37,813 nt of DNA from Syntrophales bacterium (GTDB taxonomy: Bacteria; Desulfobacterota; Syntrophia; Syntrophales; JADFWA01): the NCBI GenBank assembly GCA_030655775.1, contig JAUSPI010000098.1, positions 1-37,813 of the forward strand. The letters are read 5' to 3'. Under the pieces are notes generated by a model. The model was not told where the DNA came from and searched no databases. It saw only the letters and a list, made by a program, of their open reading frames with translations. The position numbers were made by a program, and so were the translations under genes. The stretch's first letter is position 1, and each line of letters starts with the position of its first letter. Shown here piece after piece: positions 8,386 to 17,516 of the stretch.

Positions 8386-8464
8386 AGTTTAAAGTGAACT
8401 AAAGTTAAAATGATCTTGAACTTTGAACTTTGAACTTTGAACTTTGAACTTTGAACTTTGAACT
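8384..8464. repeat. heptamer-repeat element H2 with seven TTGAACT units (murE-murF junction)
   Basis: Seven perfect tandem copies of TTGAACT run from 8416 to 8464 and end 6 bases before the murF ATG. A degenerate left arm, AAAGTTT, AAAGTGA and, 3 bases out of phase, AAAGTTA (8384-8407), is roughly inverted to it (AGTTCAA on the other strand). The array occupies the place where a ribosome site would be expected for murF. A perfect 7-mer array of this length could vary in copy number by slippage. Confidence 0.85.
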
Positions 8465-8470
8465 CTAAAT

Positions 8471-9883
8471 ATGAACTGTGTGCTAACCGTAGACGAAATT
8501 ATTGAGGCAACAGGCGGGAGGATAATAAAAAGAAGCTCCGGCGGGACATTCAAGGGACTGTCCACAGATTCAAGGCACATCTCAAAGGGCGCACTCTTTC
8601 TGCCTGTTATAGGAGAAAGGTTTGATGGGCACGATTTTATCGCGGCCGCTATTAAGGACGGGGCTCTGGGATCACTGGTTCAAAGTGGTCTGGAAGAAAA
8701 AATCAAAGATGTCTCCGGGGACGTTACTCTGATCTCTGTTAACGATACTTTGAAGGCCCTGGGGGATATTGCTCACTTCTGGCGGAAAAAATTTGAGCTT
8801 CCCGTTATAGCCGTAACAGGAAGCTCCGGGAAAACAACAACAAAGGAAATGATTGCGGGGGTCATCGGACTAACGAAAAAGGCATTAAAAAGCCGGGGAA
8901 ACTTCAATAACCTCGTTGGTCTTCCACTGACACTCCTTGAGATCAATGCAAACCATGAAGCGGCAATCGTAGAGATGGGAACAAACAGCAGTGGAGAAAT
9001 CGGGAGACTCACAAGAATTGCCATGCCGGACGTGGGACTAATTACCAATATCGGGCCGGCTCACCTCGAAGGGCTTAAATCCATGGATGTGGTGAGAGAA
9101 GAAAAGTGGGATCTGTTCAATAATATGGGAAACAGAGGGATTGCCATTATCAATAATGATGATGATTCACTGCGTGAACTGGCCGGCCGGTGGAAAGGAA
9201 ATGCTGTTACCTTCGGAATTGAAAATTATGCCGATGTCCGTGCGGAACGTATCTCTATAAAAGGGAGAACCGGGACAAAATTTACCCTGATTATAGACGG
9301 AATCTCTCGCGAACTAACAATGTCAACCACAGGAGAACACAACATCTACAATGCCCTTGCCGCCGCCGCGTCTTCCTGTGCCGTGGGTATCGAACACGAT
9401 TTGATATGTGAGGGCTTACAGTCATTCAAGCCTATCTCCGGACGAATGGAGATATTGAATTTGAAAAACGGGGCATTTTTAATTGACGATACATACAATG
9501 CCAATCCGGCATCGGTCAGCGTTGCCCTGAAGACACTGAAAGATTTAAAGGGAAAACAGAAAAGTACGGTCATCTTGGGAGATATGCTTGAGCTGGGCGT
9601 ATGGGCGGAGGAAATGCACGAAGATATCGGAAGCCTTATGGCAGATACTGGTGTTGACACAATCTTCCTCAGAGGAAAGTTCTCCCGCGCGGTCACAGAA
9701 GGGGCAACCAGGAAAGGCATTAAAAGCAACCAGATATATTTCCCCGAAACTACCAAGGAGATAGCGACACATCTCCGACAGCATTTAAAAAAGGGGGACT
9801 GGGTGCTGGTGAAGGGATCAAGGAAGCTGAAAATGGAAGAAATTGTCCAGGAATTAACCAGCGTGTTTGGGCTGGAAGAATGA
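8471..9883 (+). CDS. murF: UDP-MurNAc-tripeptide:D-Ala-D-Ala ligase MurF
   Basis: A 470-residue Mur ligase that adds D-Ala-D-Ala to finish the pentapeptide precursor in the cytoplasm. The P-loop VTGSSGKTTTKEMIA, the central GTNSSGEIGRL and ITNIGPAHLEG, and the C-terminal-domain motif DDTYNANPASV are typical. The start is the expected one for the family (MNCVLTVDEIIEATGG), but no Shine-Dalgarno is visible: the TTGAACT array runs up to 6 bases before the ATG. Next gene, mraY, is 140 bases away across repeat H3. Confidence 0.95.
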   Translation: MNCVLTVDEIIEATGGRIIKRSSGGTFKGLSTDSRHISKGALFLPVIGERFDGHDFIAAAIKDGALGSLVQSGLEEKIKDVSGDVTLISVNDTLKALGDIAHFWRKKFELPVIAVTGSSGKTTTKEMIAGVIGLTKKALKSRGNFNNLVGLPLTLLEINANHEAAIVEMGTNSSGEIGRLTRIAMPDVGLITNIGPAHLEGLKSMDVVREEKWDLFNNMGNRGIAIINNDDDSLRELAGRWKGNAVTFGIENYADVRAERISIKGRTGTKFTLIIDGISRELTMSTTGEHNIYNALAAAASSCAVGIEHDLICEGLQSFKPISGRMEILNLKNGAFLIDDTYNANPASVSVALKTLKDLKGKQKSTVILGDMLELGVWAEEMHEDIGSLMADTGVDTIFLRGKFSRAVTEGATRKGIKSNQIYFPETTKEIATHLRQHLKKGDWVLVKGSRKLKMEEIVQELTSVFGLEE

Positions 9884-10012
9884 AAATATCAAAATAGAAA
9901 AACTACAAAATAAAACGAGGGGGTGACGATATTCCCAAAAAGTCGGCTGGCTTTTTCATCTACGTTATTCACCCATTTTACTTTTTAATTTCTAATTTTG
10001 CATTTTGATATT
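9884..10012. repeat. heptamer-repeat inverted element H3 (murF-mraY junction)
   Basis: Left arm of 7-bp units from 9884: AAATATC, AAAATAG, AAAAACT, ACAAAAT. Right arm: TTTTTAA (9982-9988), TTTCTAA, TTTTGCA, TTTTGAT (10003-10009), ATT. A core of about 65 bp (9917-9981), with GATATTCC and GGCTTTTTCATC, separates them. The core and arms are clearly related to H4 at 11120-11246, so this pair is one family. The mraY ribosome site GGGAG (10013-10017) begins directly after the element. Confidence 0.8.
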
Positions 10013-10023
10013 GGGAGTCGAAA

Positions 10024-11103
10024 GTGCTGTACCATTTATTATATCCACTACATAAAACATTCTTTCATTTTAATGTATTCCGGTACATTACCTTCAGGAC
10101 AATCTATGCAACGATAACCGCCCTGATTATCTGTTTCGTCTTGGGGCCATGGTTAATACGGAAACTTAAAACATTGCAAATCGGTCAGCCGATAAGGGGA
10201 AACGGCCCCGGTTCTCACCTGTCGAAGGAAGGAACCCCGACAATGGGGGGTATTCTTATTATTTTTGCTGTAGTTGTATCGACTCTTCTCTGGGCTAATC
10301 TTACAACCGACTACGTATGGTTAGTGCTCATGGTAACGGTCGGGTTCGGCCTGATAGGCTTTATCGACGACCTGTGGAAACATATCAGCAAAAGCAGCGG
10401 CGGTGTGCCCGGTCATGTAAGATTATTAGCAGAAACAGTTATAGCCCTGTTTATCAGCGTTATTCTGTATATGAAACCGGGATTCAACTCATCTATAACC
10501 ATACCCTTTTTCAAGACATTGCTTCCCGATTTGGGATGGGGTTATGTGATTTTTTCAACGTTTATAATTGTGGGGGCCGCAAATGCGGTAAATCTTACAG
10601 ACGGGCTTGATGGACTTGCAACAGGCCCGGTTCTAATATGTTTTGCAACCTATCTTCTGTTTGCATACTTCGCAGGTAACGTAAAAATATCAGGATACCT
10701 GCAGATACCTCATGTGTCGGGAGTAGGGGAACTCTCCATCTTTTGCGGGGCCATGACGGGTGCATGTCTCGGTTTTCTCTGGTTCAACACCTACCCTGCC
10801 CAGATTTTTATGGGTGATGTGGGATCTCTTTCTCTTGGTGGCGCTCTTGGAACCATGGCTATAGTAACAAAACAGGAGATGCTCCTTGCCATTGTAGGCG
10901 GGATATTTGTGTTGGAAACTATTTCAGTCATATTCCAGGTCGGCTGGTTCAAGATGTCGGACGGTAAACGCATCTTCAGGATGGCTCCGATCCACCACCA
11001 TTTTGAGCTGAATGGATGGGCGGAACCGAAAGTCATCGTACGATTCTGGATTATCTCAATAATCCTGGCTCTCATCGCCATAAGTACTCTGAAGCTGAGG
11101 TAA
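10024..11103 (+). CDS. mraY: phospho-MurNAc-pentapeptide translocase MraY
   Basis: A 359-residue polytopic inner-membrane enzyme that transfers phospho-MurNAc-pentapeptide to undecaprenyl phosphate to give lipid I. Family motifs are visible: [43 protein letters not shown] with the catalytic Asp residues, [12 protein letters not shown] and [11 protein letters not shown]. It starts with GTG at 10024, preceded by GGGAG with a 6-base gap. Heptamer elements of the same family flank it on both sides, so this single gene is bracketed by a repeat pair. Confidence 0.96.
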   Translation: MLYHLLYPLHKTFFHFNVFRYITFRTIYATITALIICFVLGPWLIRKLKTLQIGQPIRGNGPGSHLSKEGTPTMGGILIIFAVVVSTLLWANLTTDYVWLVLMVTVGFGLIGFIDDLWKHISKSSGGVPGHVRLLAETVIALFISVILYMKPGFNSSITIPFFKTLLPDLGWGYVIFSTFIIVGAANAVNLTDGLDGLATGPVLICFATYLLFAYFAGNVKISGYLQIPHVSGVGELSIFCGAMTGACLGFLWFNTYPAQIFMGDVGSLSLGGALGTMAIVTKQEMLLAIVGGIFVLETISVIFQVGWFKMSDGKRIFRMAPIHHHFELNGWAEPKVIVRFWIISIILALIAISTLKLR

Positions 11104-11119
11104 GGGAAGTGATTAATGG

Positions 11120-11246
11120 AAATATCAAAATGCAAATATCAAAATAAAATAAGAAGGTGTTGATATTCCAGAAAGGTTGGTGGGCTTTTCAGCCCCTATT
11201 GTTCATTCATTTTACTTTTTAATTTTCAATTTTGATATTTGATATT
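11120..11246. repeat. heptamer-repeat inverted element H4 (mraY-murD junction)
   Basis: Left arm: AAATATC (11120-11126), AAAATGC, AAATATC, AAAATAA. Right arm: TTTTTAA (11216-11222), TTTTCAA, TTTTGAT, ATTTGAT, ATT (to 11246). The 65-bp core, with GATATTCC, GGTTGGTGGGCTTTTCA and CATTTTAC, aligns without gaps to that of H3 at roughly 70% identity by eye. The arms are inverted, so the whole can form a long A/T-rich stem. murD starts 9 bases beyond it. Confidence 0.8.
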
Positions 11247-11254
11247 AAGGGCTT

Positions 11255-12586
11255 ATGGATCTGAATGGGAAAAGGGTACTGGTTGTCGGCTTGGGAAAGA
11301 CAGGTGTTGCAACTGTCAGGTTCCTGACAGAAAAAGGTGCTGTGGTTTTTGCAAGTGATGAAAAGCCGGCATCAGAACTTGTGGATGCAACCTCTGCACT
11401 CGGGGATTTGAATGTGAACATGCAGCTCGGCGAACACAGGCTCGACGTCATGTCTCAAACAGATATGGTTGTACCGTCACCCGGTGTCCCGCCATTTAAC
11501 GTAATGCTCTTAGAAGCGGCAAAGAGGGGAATCCCCGTTTTAAGCGAGATAGAACTCGCCTGGAGATTTCTGAAAAGACCGATGATAGCTATTACCGGGA
11601 CCAACGGAAAGACAACGACAACTACATTATTAGGAGAAATGCTCAAAAAGGCGGGGAAAGAGGTGTTTGTCGGAGGTAATATCGGAAATCCCTTAATAGA
11701 CTATGTAAACGGAAAACAGGAAGACGATTATGTGGTTGTTGAGGTTAGCAGTTTTCAGCTGCAGTGGGTTGAACTTTTTAAACCTCTTATATCCATACTT
11801 CTGAACACAACCTACGACCATCTGGATTATCATGGAACTTTTGAAGAATATTGCTCAATTAAAGAAAGGATTTTTAAGAATCAAAATGGTGGTGACCTCG
11901 CCATACTCAACGCGGATGATCCCCTGTCACCATCACTTTTAAAAAGAATCCGGGCAGAGATTACGTGTTTCAGCTCTTCCGGAAAGCTGACGGAAGGTAT
12001 TTTCCTCAATGGCAAGGTTTTGAGATTTGGCGATGAAAATTATCCGCTCGAGATGATGAGACTTCCAGGTGTTCATAACATAGAAAATGTTATGGCCGCT
12101 CTGGTTGCGGCAAGAAGATGCGGATGCCACCCATCTAATATCATTTCGGCAGTAGAGGATTTCAAAGGAATACCGCACCGGATAGAATCTGTAGGTCAGA
12201 AAGGTGGAGTGGAGTTTTATGACGATTCCAAAGCAACTAATGTGGGTGCAGTTGTCAGAGCGTTGGAAACCTTTTCCAACCCGATTATTCTCCTTCTGGG
12301 AGGGAGAAATAAGGGCGGAGATTTTAGCGTATTAGCCGGACCAATCAGGGAAAAGGTTAAGCAGCTTGTCCTGTTTGGTGAGGCAGGAGAAGAGATAAAC
12401 TCCATTATCGGCGGAACAGTTCCAACCAGGCGCGTACTCTCCTTTAAGGATGCAGTTCGCTTTGCCTGTAATTGCTCCTCTTCCGGCGATATCGTTCTGC
12501 TCTCCCCGGGATGTGCAAGTTTTGACGAATTTGCAAACTACAAGGAACGCGGAAGATATTTTAAAACACTTGTAAGGAACTTCTGA
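11255..12586 (+). CDS. murD: UDP-MurNAc-L-Ala:D-Glu ligase MurD
   Basis: A 443-residue Mur ligase that adds D-glutamate to UDP-MurNAc-L-Ala. It has the N-terminal Rossmann-like nucleotide-sugar domain (KRVLVVGLGKTGVATVRFL), the ATP loop AITGTNGKTTTTTLLGEML, the central EVSSFQLQW and the C-terminal DDSKATNVGAVVRAL and LLGGRNKG motifs. The purine stretch AAGGG is only 3 bases before the ATG, a short spacing. The stop is 1 base before ftsW, so the two are coupled. Confidence 0.95.
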   Translation: MDLNGKRVLVVGLGKTGVATVRFLTEKGAVVFASDEKPASELVDATSALGDLNVNMQLGEHRLDVMSQTDMVVPSPGVPPFNVMLLEAAKRGIPVLSEIELAWRFLKRPMIAITGTNGKTTTTTLLGEMLKKAGKEVFVGGNIGNPLIDYVNGKQEDDYVVVEVSSFQLQWVELFKPLISILLNTTYDHLDYHGTFEEYCSIKERIFKNQNGGDLAILNADDPLSPSLLKRIRAEITCFSSSGKLTEGIFLNGKVLRFGDENYPLEMMRLPGVHNIENVMAALVAARRCGCHPSNIISAVEDFKGIPHRIESVGQKGGVEFYDDSKATNVGAVVRALETFSNPIILLLGGRNKGGDFSVLAGPIREKVKQLVLFGEAGEEINSIIGGTVPTRRVLSFKDAVRFACNCSSSGDIVLLSPGCASFDEFANYKERGRYFKTLVRNF

Positions 12587-12587
12587 T

Positions 12588-13712
12588 ATGGACAAAGAGA
12601 ATCCTGCCCGCTCATGCCTGACTATGGCAGGCGGGCCTGACATCATTCTCCTGCTTGTTACCCTGATCCTCGTCACTTTCGGTACTGTGATGATATACAG
12701 CTCAAGCTCAGCCATCGCCGAAGCAAGGTTCGGAGATGGATACTTCTTCATAAAGAAACAGCTTCTGTTTGTCGTCGTGGGACTTGGAGTCATGATCATA
12801 CTGTCCAGGATACCTTACTACTATTTAAGAAAAGTGGCTTATTTCAGTATTTTATTTTCTGTTGTGCTCCTTTCTCTGCTTTTGATCAGGGGACTGGGAA
12901 CCAGAGTGGGCGGCGCCACAAGGTGGCTTGACCTTGGAGTGTGTTCATTTCAGGTAACGGAACTTGTCAAGGTCTCCTTTGTTCTCTTCCTGGCTCATTT
13001 CCTGACCAAGAAAGAGGAACACATAAAGGAGTTTTACAGGGGCTTTTTGCCGCCCCTGATAATAACGACCATTATTATCGCCCTCATATTACTGCAGCCC
13101 GATTTTGGCACGGCGACAATCATGGCGATGATATTAATATTTACACTCTATCTGTCCGGAAGCAGGATTTTACACCTGGCCGGCTTAGCGGCTCTTCTTA
13201 TTCCGGCGGGCTTTATACTGATTACGCAGAAGGGCTACCGCTTAGAAAGATTCCTGAGCTTTCTTGACCCCTGGAAAGATCCTACAAATTCAGGCTTTCA
13301 GATAATTCAGTCTTTTCTCTCCTTCGGATCCGGTGGAATACTCGGTGTTGGGCTCGGTAACAGCATGCAAAAACTCTTTTATCTTCCCGAACCGCATACG
13401 GATTTTATCCTTTCGGTCATCGGTGAGGAAAATGGTTTTATAGGGATTACGATTGTTGTTCTTTTGTTCGCCATTTTCGTACTACGGGGATTTATGATTT
13501 CATATAAGGCTCCTGAGTTATTTGGAACACTCCTGGCCTCCGGCCTGACGATATTCATCGCCCTGGGAGCATTTATAAATATGGCTGCAGTTATGGGATT
13601 AATTCCGACCAAAGGGTTGGTGCTTCCTTTTCTTAGCTATGGGGGAACATCATTAATTATGAGTCTGGCAACGGTGGGGGTGCTTCTGAACATATCATCC
13701 CACCGGGAATGA
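12588..13712 (+). CDS. ftsW: septal peptidoglycan glycosyltransferase FtsW
   Basis: A 374-residue SEDS-family polytopic membrane protein that polymerises lipid II at the septum with FtsI. Family features include GTVMIYSSSS in the first helix, VTELVKVSFVLFLAHFL, LLQPDFGTATIMA, and PTKGLVLPFLSYGGTSL near the end. Odd point: residues 6-17 (ARSCLTMAGG region) look like an insertion between the start and the first helix. They are encoded by a GC-rich palindrome, GCCCGC (12606-12611) and GCGGGC (12631-12636) with inner TGCC/GGCA, which resembles a small mobile palindrome taken into the reading frame. Confidence 0.94.
   Translation: MDKENPARSCLTMAGGPDIILLLVTLILVTFGTVMIYSSSSAIAEARFGDGYFFIKKQLLFVVVGLGVMIILSRIPYYYLRKVAYFSILFSVVLLSLLLIRGLGTRVGGATRWLDLGVCSFQVTELVKVSFVLFLAHFLTKKEEHIKEFYRGFLPPLIITTIIIALILLQPDFGTATIMAMILIFTLYLSGSRILHLAGLAALLIPAGFILITQKGYRLERFLSFLDPWKDPTNSGFQIIQSFLSFGSGGILGVGLGNSMQKLFYLPEPHTDFILSVIGEENGFIGITIVVLLFAIFVLRGFMISYKAPELFGTLLASGLTIFIALGAFINMAAVMGLIPTKGLVLPFLSYGGTSLIMSLATVGVLLNISSHRE
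12606..12636. repeat. GC-rich palindrome inside the ftsW N-terminus
   Basis: GCCCGC at 12606-12611 pairs with GCGGGC at 12631-12636, and TGCC (12615-12618) with GGCA (12626-12629) around the 7-base loop TGACTAT. The stretch keeps the ftsW frame open and codes for a segment with no counterpart in the usual FtsW start. Confidence 0.55.
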
Positions 13713-13748
13713 AGGGCAATGGGTGAAAAGTTCAAAGTTTATTTGTAA

Positions 13749-14849
13749 ATGGACATTGATGTGAAGATAATAATAGCAGGTGGAGGAACCGGCGGACATC
13801 TCTTTCCGGGAGTGGCTGTTGCAGAGGAATTCCTGAAAAGGGACAAAAAAAACAGAATCCTTTTCATCGGAACCGGAAAAGGATTAGAAGCAAGGATCTT
13901 ACCGAACATGGGTTTTCAACTGCGAACCATTAATGTAGCGGGCGTTAAGGGAAAAGGCATTGCAAAATCAATCAGTGCCTCATTAAAGATTCCCTGGAGT
14001 ATGTTTCAGTCGCTTATGATTGTCCGTGAATTCTCCCCGGATATAGTTGTTGGCGTAGGGGGGTATGCATCCGGGCCGACAGTTATCACAGCTCATTTTA
14101 TGGGTATCAAGACCGCAATCGCCGAACAGAACGCCATACCCGGGGTAACAAACAGAATACTCGGCAGGTTTGTCAACAGGATATTCCTTGCCTTTCCCGA
14201 AACGAAGAGCTTTTTTCCCGAAGAGAAGGCTGTGGTTACAGGAAATCCTGTCCGGGAAGGATTCCTGGAAGAGAAAAAGATTTCAGAAAAGACAGACGGC
14301 ACATTTACGCTATTTATATTTGGTGGAAGTCAGGGCGCTCATACTATAAACAAGGCCGTCGTTGATTCTCTTAAATATCTGAAAGTAATAAAGGACAGAT
14401 TAAAAATTATACACCAGACGGGCGAAAGTGACTTTAAATGGGTCGTAGATGTTTATACGGATTACGGGATTGATGCCCAAGTCTTTCCATTTATAGGTGA
14501 TATGGCGCAGGCTTTTGGAGCGGCGGATTTATTGGTGTGCAGAGCGGGGGCAACATCAATAGCTGAAATAACAGCAAGCGGGAAAGCCGCCATCTTTGTG
14601 CCATTTCCCTTTGCAGCAGGCGATCATCAGACAGAAAACGCAAGGGTTTTAACAGATGCGGGGGCTGCCGAGATGATCCAGGAAAGAGAACTCAGCGGCA
14701 AACTCTTCGCGGAAGTTATTCTGCGACTTTACCGCAATCCTGAAGCGGTAAGCAAAATGGAGGAAAAATCCTCCGGATTTGGAAACATAAGTGCCGCAAC
14801 AGACATTGTCGATGAATGTCTGGCACTGTGTAGGGGGCATAATGCATAG
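13749..14849 (+). CDS. murG: UDP-GlcNAc:lipid I GlcNAc transferase MurG
   Basis: A 366-residue GT-B fold glycosyltransferase that converts lipid I to lipid II on the inner face of the membrane. The N-terminal loop IIIAGGGTGGHLFPG, VGVGGYASGP, the IAEQNAIPG motif, FGGSQGAHTIN and the UDP-GlcNAc site FVPFPFAAGDHQTENA are all seen. No good ribosome site precedes the ATG at 13749; a GTG at 13761 would give the canonical MKIIIAGGGTGG start, so the true start is uncertain by 4 residues. Two 7-bp units (AAAGTTC, AAAGTTT, 13727-13740) just upstream may be a relic of a heptamer element. Confidence 0.94.
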   Translation: MDIDVKIIIAGGGTGGHLFPGVAVAEEFLKRDKKNRILFIGTGKGLEARILPNMGFQLRTINVAGVKGKGIAKSISASLKIPWSMFQSLMIVREFSPDIVVGVGGYASGPTVITAHFMGIKTAIAEQNAIPGVTNRILGRFVNRIFLAFPETKSFFPEEKAVVTGNPVREGFLEEKKISEKTDGTFTLFIFGGSQGAHTINKAVVDSLKYLKVIKDRLKIIHQTGESDFKWVVDVYTDYGIDAQVFPFIGDMAQAFGAADLLVCRAGATSIAEITASGKAAIFVPFPFAAGDHQTENARVLTDAGAAEMIQERELSGKLFAEVILRLYRNPEAVSKMEEKSSGFGNISAATDIVDECLALCRGHNA

Positions 14850-14899
14850 CATTATGTAGGAAAAGGAATTCGTAATATTTTACGGAAGTAAGAGGAAAC

Positions 14900-15138
14900 C
14901 TTTGAAAAATTTTCAAAGCTCTCAAGAGGTCAATTAATGGTGGCAGGCTGTTGTTCAAACAAAAATTCTTTCGGGCTGTCTTGAAAACGTTTTTTGCGAA
15001 TAAATCTTGGCTACGCGTAAGACAAGCGATTTCTGCTATTTAAGCCCTTAGGGTGGGACTTCAAATCGCTAAGAGTGAGCTTTAGATTTATCAAAAAACC
15101 TCCCTGGCAAAGCAAAAAGGATTTTGAGCAACAGCCTG
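14900..15138. repeat. nested inverted repeats in the murG-murC gap
   Basis: The 361-base gap between murG and murC interrupts an otherwise tight stretch. It holds a palindrome CTTTGAAAA-A-TTTTCAAAG (14900-14918); a 16-bp inverted pair CAGGCTGTTGTTCAAA (14944-14959) and TTTGAGCAACAGCCTG (15123-15138) with one mismatch; and between these AGCGATTT (15025-15032) with AAATCGCT (15063-15070). The outer pair could be the ends of a 195-bp non-coding element. A reading frame from GTG 15075 runs into murC but does not look real. Confidence 0.5.
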
Positions 15139-15210
15139 TTAAACCCCGGAAGTCCGGCATAGACAGGAATGAACTTATAAGTTATTTGCTGTCAGATAAT
15201 AGGGAGTTTT

Positions 15211-16605
15211 ATGTACAGAAAGGTAAAAAACATACACTTCGTCGGTATAGGCGGTATCGGCATGAGCGGTATAGCAGAGGTGCTGCTAAATACGGGCTAT
15301 ACCATCAGCGGATCTGATCTTAATGAAACGGAGCTTACAAAACGTCTGGCCTCACTGGGTACCAAAATTTCCTACGGCCATCGTGCATCCAATCTTGAAG
15401 ATGCTGATGTTGTTGTCACATCGACCGCCATTGAAAAAGATAATCCTGAGGTGCTCGCCGCACATCAGAGACATATTCCTGTTATCCCGCGTGCGGAGAT
15501 GCTTGCAGAGCTCCTAAAGATGAAGTTCTCCATAGCGGTATCAGGGTCTCACGGGAAAACAACAACGACTTCCATGATCGCTATGATACTTACCCATGGC
15601 GGTCTCGATCCCACCATGGTGATAGGTGGAAAGCTGGCAAGTATAGGAAGCAATGCGAAGCTTGGTGACGGAGAATATATCGTGGCTGAGGCAGATGAAA
15701 GTGATGGCTCTTTCCTCAGATTGAGTCCGTCTATCTCAGTAATTACAAATATTGATCGTGAACATCTTGATTACTACCGGGACATCGAAGAAATCAAGGA
15801 GGCCTTTTTGCAGTTCGCCAATATTGTTCCCTTCTACGGCTCTACGATACTCTGTCTCGATGACGACAATGTCATCGACATACTTCCCGAGGTAAAAAGA
15901 AGGGTCATTACGTACGGTCTTTCAGACCAATCGGACTACCAAGCAAGGGATATATCCTTTGAAGGATCATCATCAAGCTTCTCCTTATACTACAGGGGTG
16001 ATTTTCTTGGAGATATTTCCCTGAGTGTCCCGGGACTTTTCAATGTCTATAATTCTATGGCAGCGATTGCCGTTGCCCGTGAACTCGACATGGATTTCCC
16101 GAAAATCAGAGAGGGTATTAAGTCTTACGTCGGTGTTCAGAGGAGATTAGAAATCAAGGGCCAGGTGAGCGGTATAACCGTTATTGATGACTACGGCCAC
16201 CATCCGACCGAAATCAGGGCAACCCTGGCAGCCGCAAAACAGGCGTGGGATAAGCGGATTATTGTCGTTTTTCAACCTCACCGATACACCCGCACCAGAG
16301 CGCTATTTGATGATTTCCTGACAGCTTTTCCCGATGCGGATGTCCTGATCCTGACCGATATATATGCCGCCAGTGAAAAGAAGATAAATGGAGTTCATGC
16401 ATCGGGTCTGTGTAAGGGTATCAAGAATCACGGGCAAAAAGACGTAATCCATATATCAGGTTTTGACAGGATTGTTGACCATCTGCTGGCAATAGCCGAA
16501 CCCACGGATGTGATCATCACGCTGGGAGCAGGTGACGTCTGGAAGGTTGGTGAGGAATTTTTGAGGAAGGCCTTTGTAGAATTTAAGGCCGAGGAAACCG
16601 AATGA
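15211..16605 (+). CDS. murC: UDP-MurNAc:L-alanine ligase MurC
   Basis: A 464-residue ligase that adds L-Ala as the first residue of the stem peptide. Motifs: N-terminal [20 protein letters not shown] loop [52 protein letters not shown] and [18 protein letters not shown] (15201-15206) precedes the ATG. It ends in a 4-base overlap with murB (ATGA). It lies after murG, the usual order, but across a 361-base gap of repeats. Confidence 0.96.
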   Translation: MYRKVKNIHFVGIGGIGMSGIAEVLLNTGYTISGSDLNETELTKRLASLGTKISYGHRASNLEDADVVVTSTAIEKDNPEVLAAHQRHIPVIPRAEMLAELLKMKFSIAVSGSHGKTTTTSMIAMILTHGGLDPTMVIGGKLASIGSNAKLGDGEYIVAEADESDGSFLRLSPSISVITNIDREHLDYYRDIEEIKEAFLQFANIVPFYGSTILCLDDDNVIDILPEVKRRVITYGLSDQSDYQARDISFEGSSSSFSLYYRGDFLGDISLSVPGLFNVYNSMAAIAVARELDMDFPKIREGIKSYVGVQRRLEIKGQVSGITVIDDYGHHPTEIRATLAAAKQAWDKRIIVVFQPHRYTRTRALFDDFLTAFPDADVLILTDIYAASEKKINGVHASGLCKGIKNHGQKDVIHISGFDRIVDHLLAIAEPTDVIITLGAGDVWKVGEEFLRKAFVEFKAEETE

Positions 16606-17516
16606 TCAGCGAGAAGGCATTTCAAGAAAAATTAGAGAGTATCGTCTCCGGCAAGGTTTTCTTCAGTGAACCGATGGACCGACACACTTCTATCGGGGTT
16701 GGCGGAATGGCCGATGCACTGATATTCCCCGCCGGCATTGAGGAACTCGGACAGCTTATTTCTTATCTTAGAGATTGTGATGTTCCCTTTATCCCGGTGG
16801 GCAACTGCACAAATCTTATAGTTCGGGACGGCGGGTACAGGGGTGTCCTGGTTTCCTTAAAAAAACTTACCACTATCGATTATCAGCCATCATCCACCTC
16901 AATCTACGCGGAAGCCGGAGTGCCTCTTTCCGAAATCGTGAATCTGTCCATAAAAGAATCTCTTGCCGGCATAGAATTTTGTGCCGGCATCCCCGGATCG
17001 GTAGGCGGCGGTGTAAAAATGAATGCCGGAGCCTGCGGCAGTGAACTGAAAGACGTTGTTAAAACGGTATCACTGATGAACGGTGGAGGGAAAATAAAGG
17101 CTGCGGGAAGAAATGAACTTGAATTTGAATACAGGAACCTCAATCTTCCGAAAAGAACGGTTATCCTAGGTGCAAAGTTTTTATTAACAAAGGGGGCAGA
17201 AGAAGAAATTCAGGAAAGAGTTTCGAAAATTATCAGCATGAGAAAGAAAAAGCACCCTCTTGAACTTCGCAGCGCCGGTTCAATCTTCAAGAATCCGCCG
17301 GATATCCCCGCCGGCAAAATCATAGACGATCTTGGGCTCAAGGGTAAAAAGGCCGGTGGTGCAAAGATATCTGAAATGCATGGAAATTTTATTGTAAATT
17401 CAGGGGGAGCAAAAGCAAGGGATGTCATTTCCCTGATAGAAATGACACAGAAAAGGGTTTGGGAAGAAAGAGGTATTCATCTCGAAACTGAAGTGAAGGT
17501 AATAGGCGTCGACTGA
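16602..17516 (+). CDS. murB: UDP-N-acetylenolpyruvoylglucosamine reductase MurB
   Basis: A 304-residue FAD-dependent reductase making UDP-MurNAc, of the shorter type II form. Evidence: [16 protein letters not shown] at the N-terminus, FAD-binding [31 protein letters not shown] with [10 protein letters not shown], the FEYRNLNL segment, and [11 protein letters not shown] with its serine proton donor. It overlaps murC by 4 bases and ftsQ by 1 base (TGATG). In many clusters ddl comes next; here it is absent. Confidence 0.95.
   Translation: MISEKAFQEKLESIVSGKVFFSEPMDRHTSIGVGGMADALIFPAGIEELGQLISYLRDCDVPFIPVGNCTNLIVRDGGYRGVLVSLKKLTTIDYQPSSTSIYAEAGVPLSEIVNLSIKESLAGIEFCAGIPGSVGGGVKMNAGACGSELKDVVKTVSLMNGGGKIKAAGRNELEFEYRNLNLPKRTVILGAKFLLTKGAEEEIQERVSKIISMRKKKHPLELRSAGSIFKNPPDIPAGKIIDDLGLKGKKAGGAKISEMHGNFIVNSGGAKARDVISLIEMTQKRVWEERGIHLETEVKVIGVD

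Noticed and set aside
8416-8464. CRISPR-like array
   Set aside because: The seven units are only 7 bp with no spacers, and there are no cas genes in the window.
8389-8580. Minus-strand frame with FKVQSSKFKVQ repeats
   Set aside because: It is the translation of the TTGAACT heptamer array and the murF start; not a protein gene.
15075-15317. 80-codon frame from GTG before murC
   Set aside because: No good ribosome site, starts inside the repeat-filled gap and runs 107 bases into murC in another frame; composition there follows murC.
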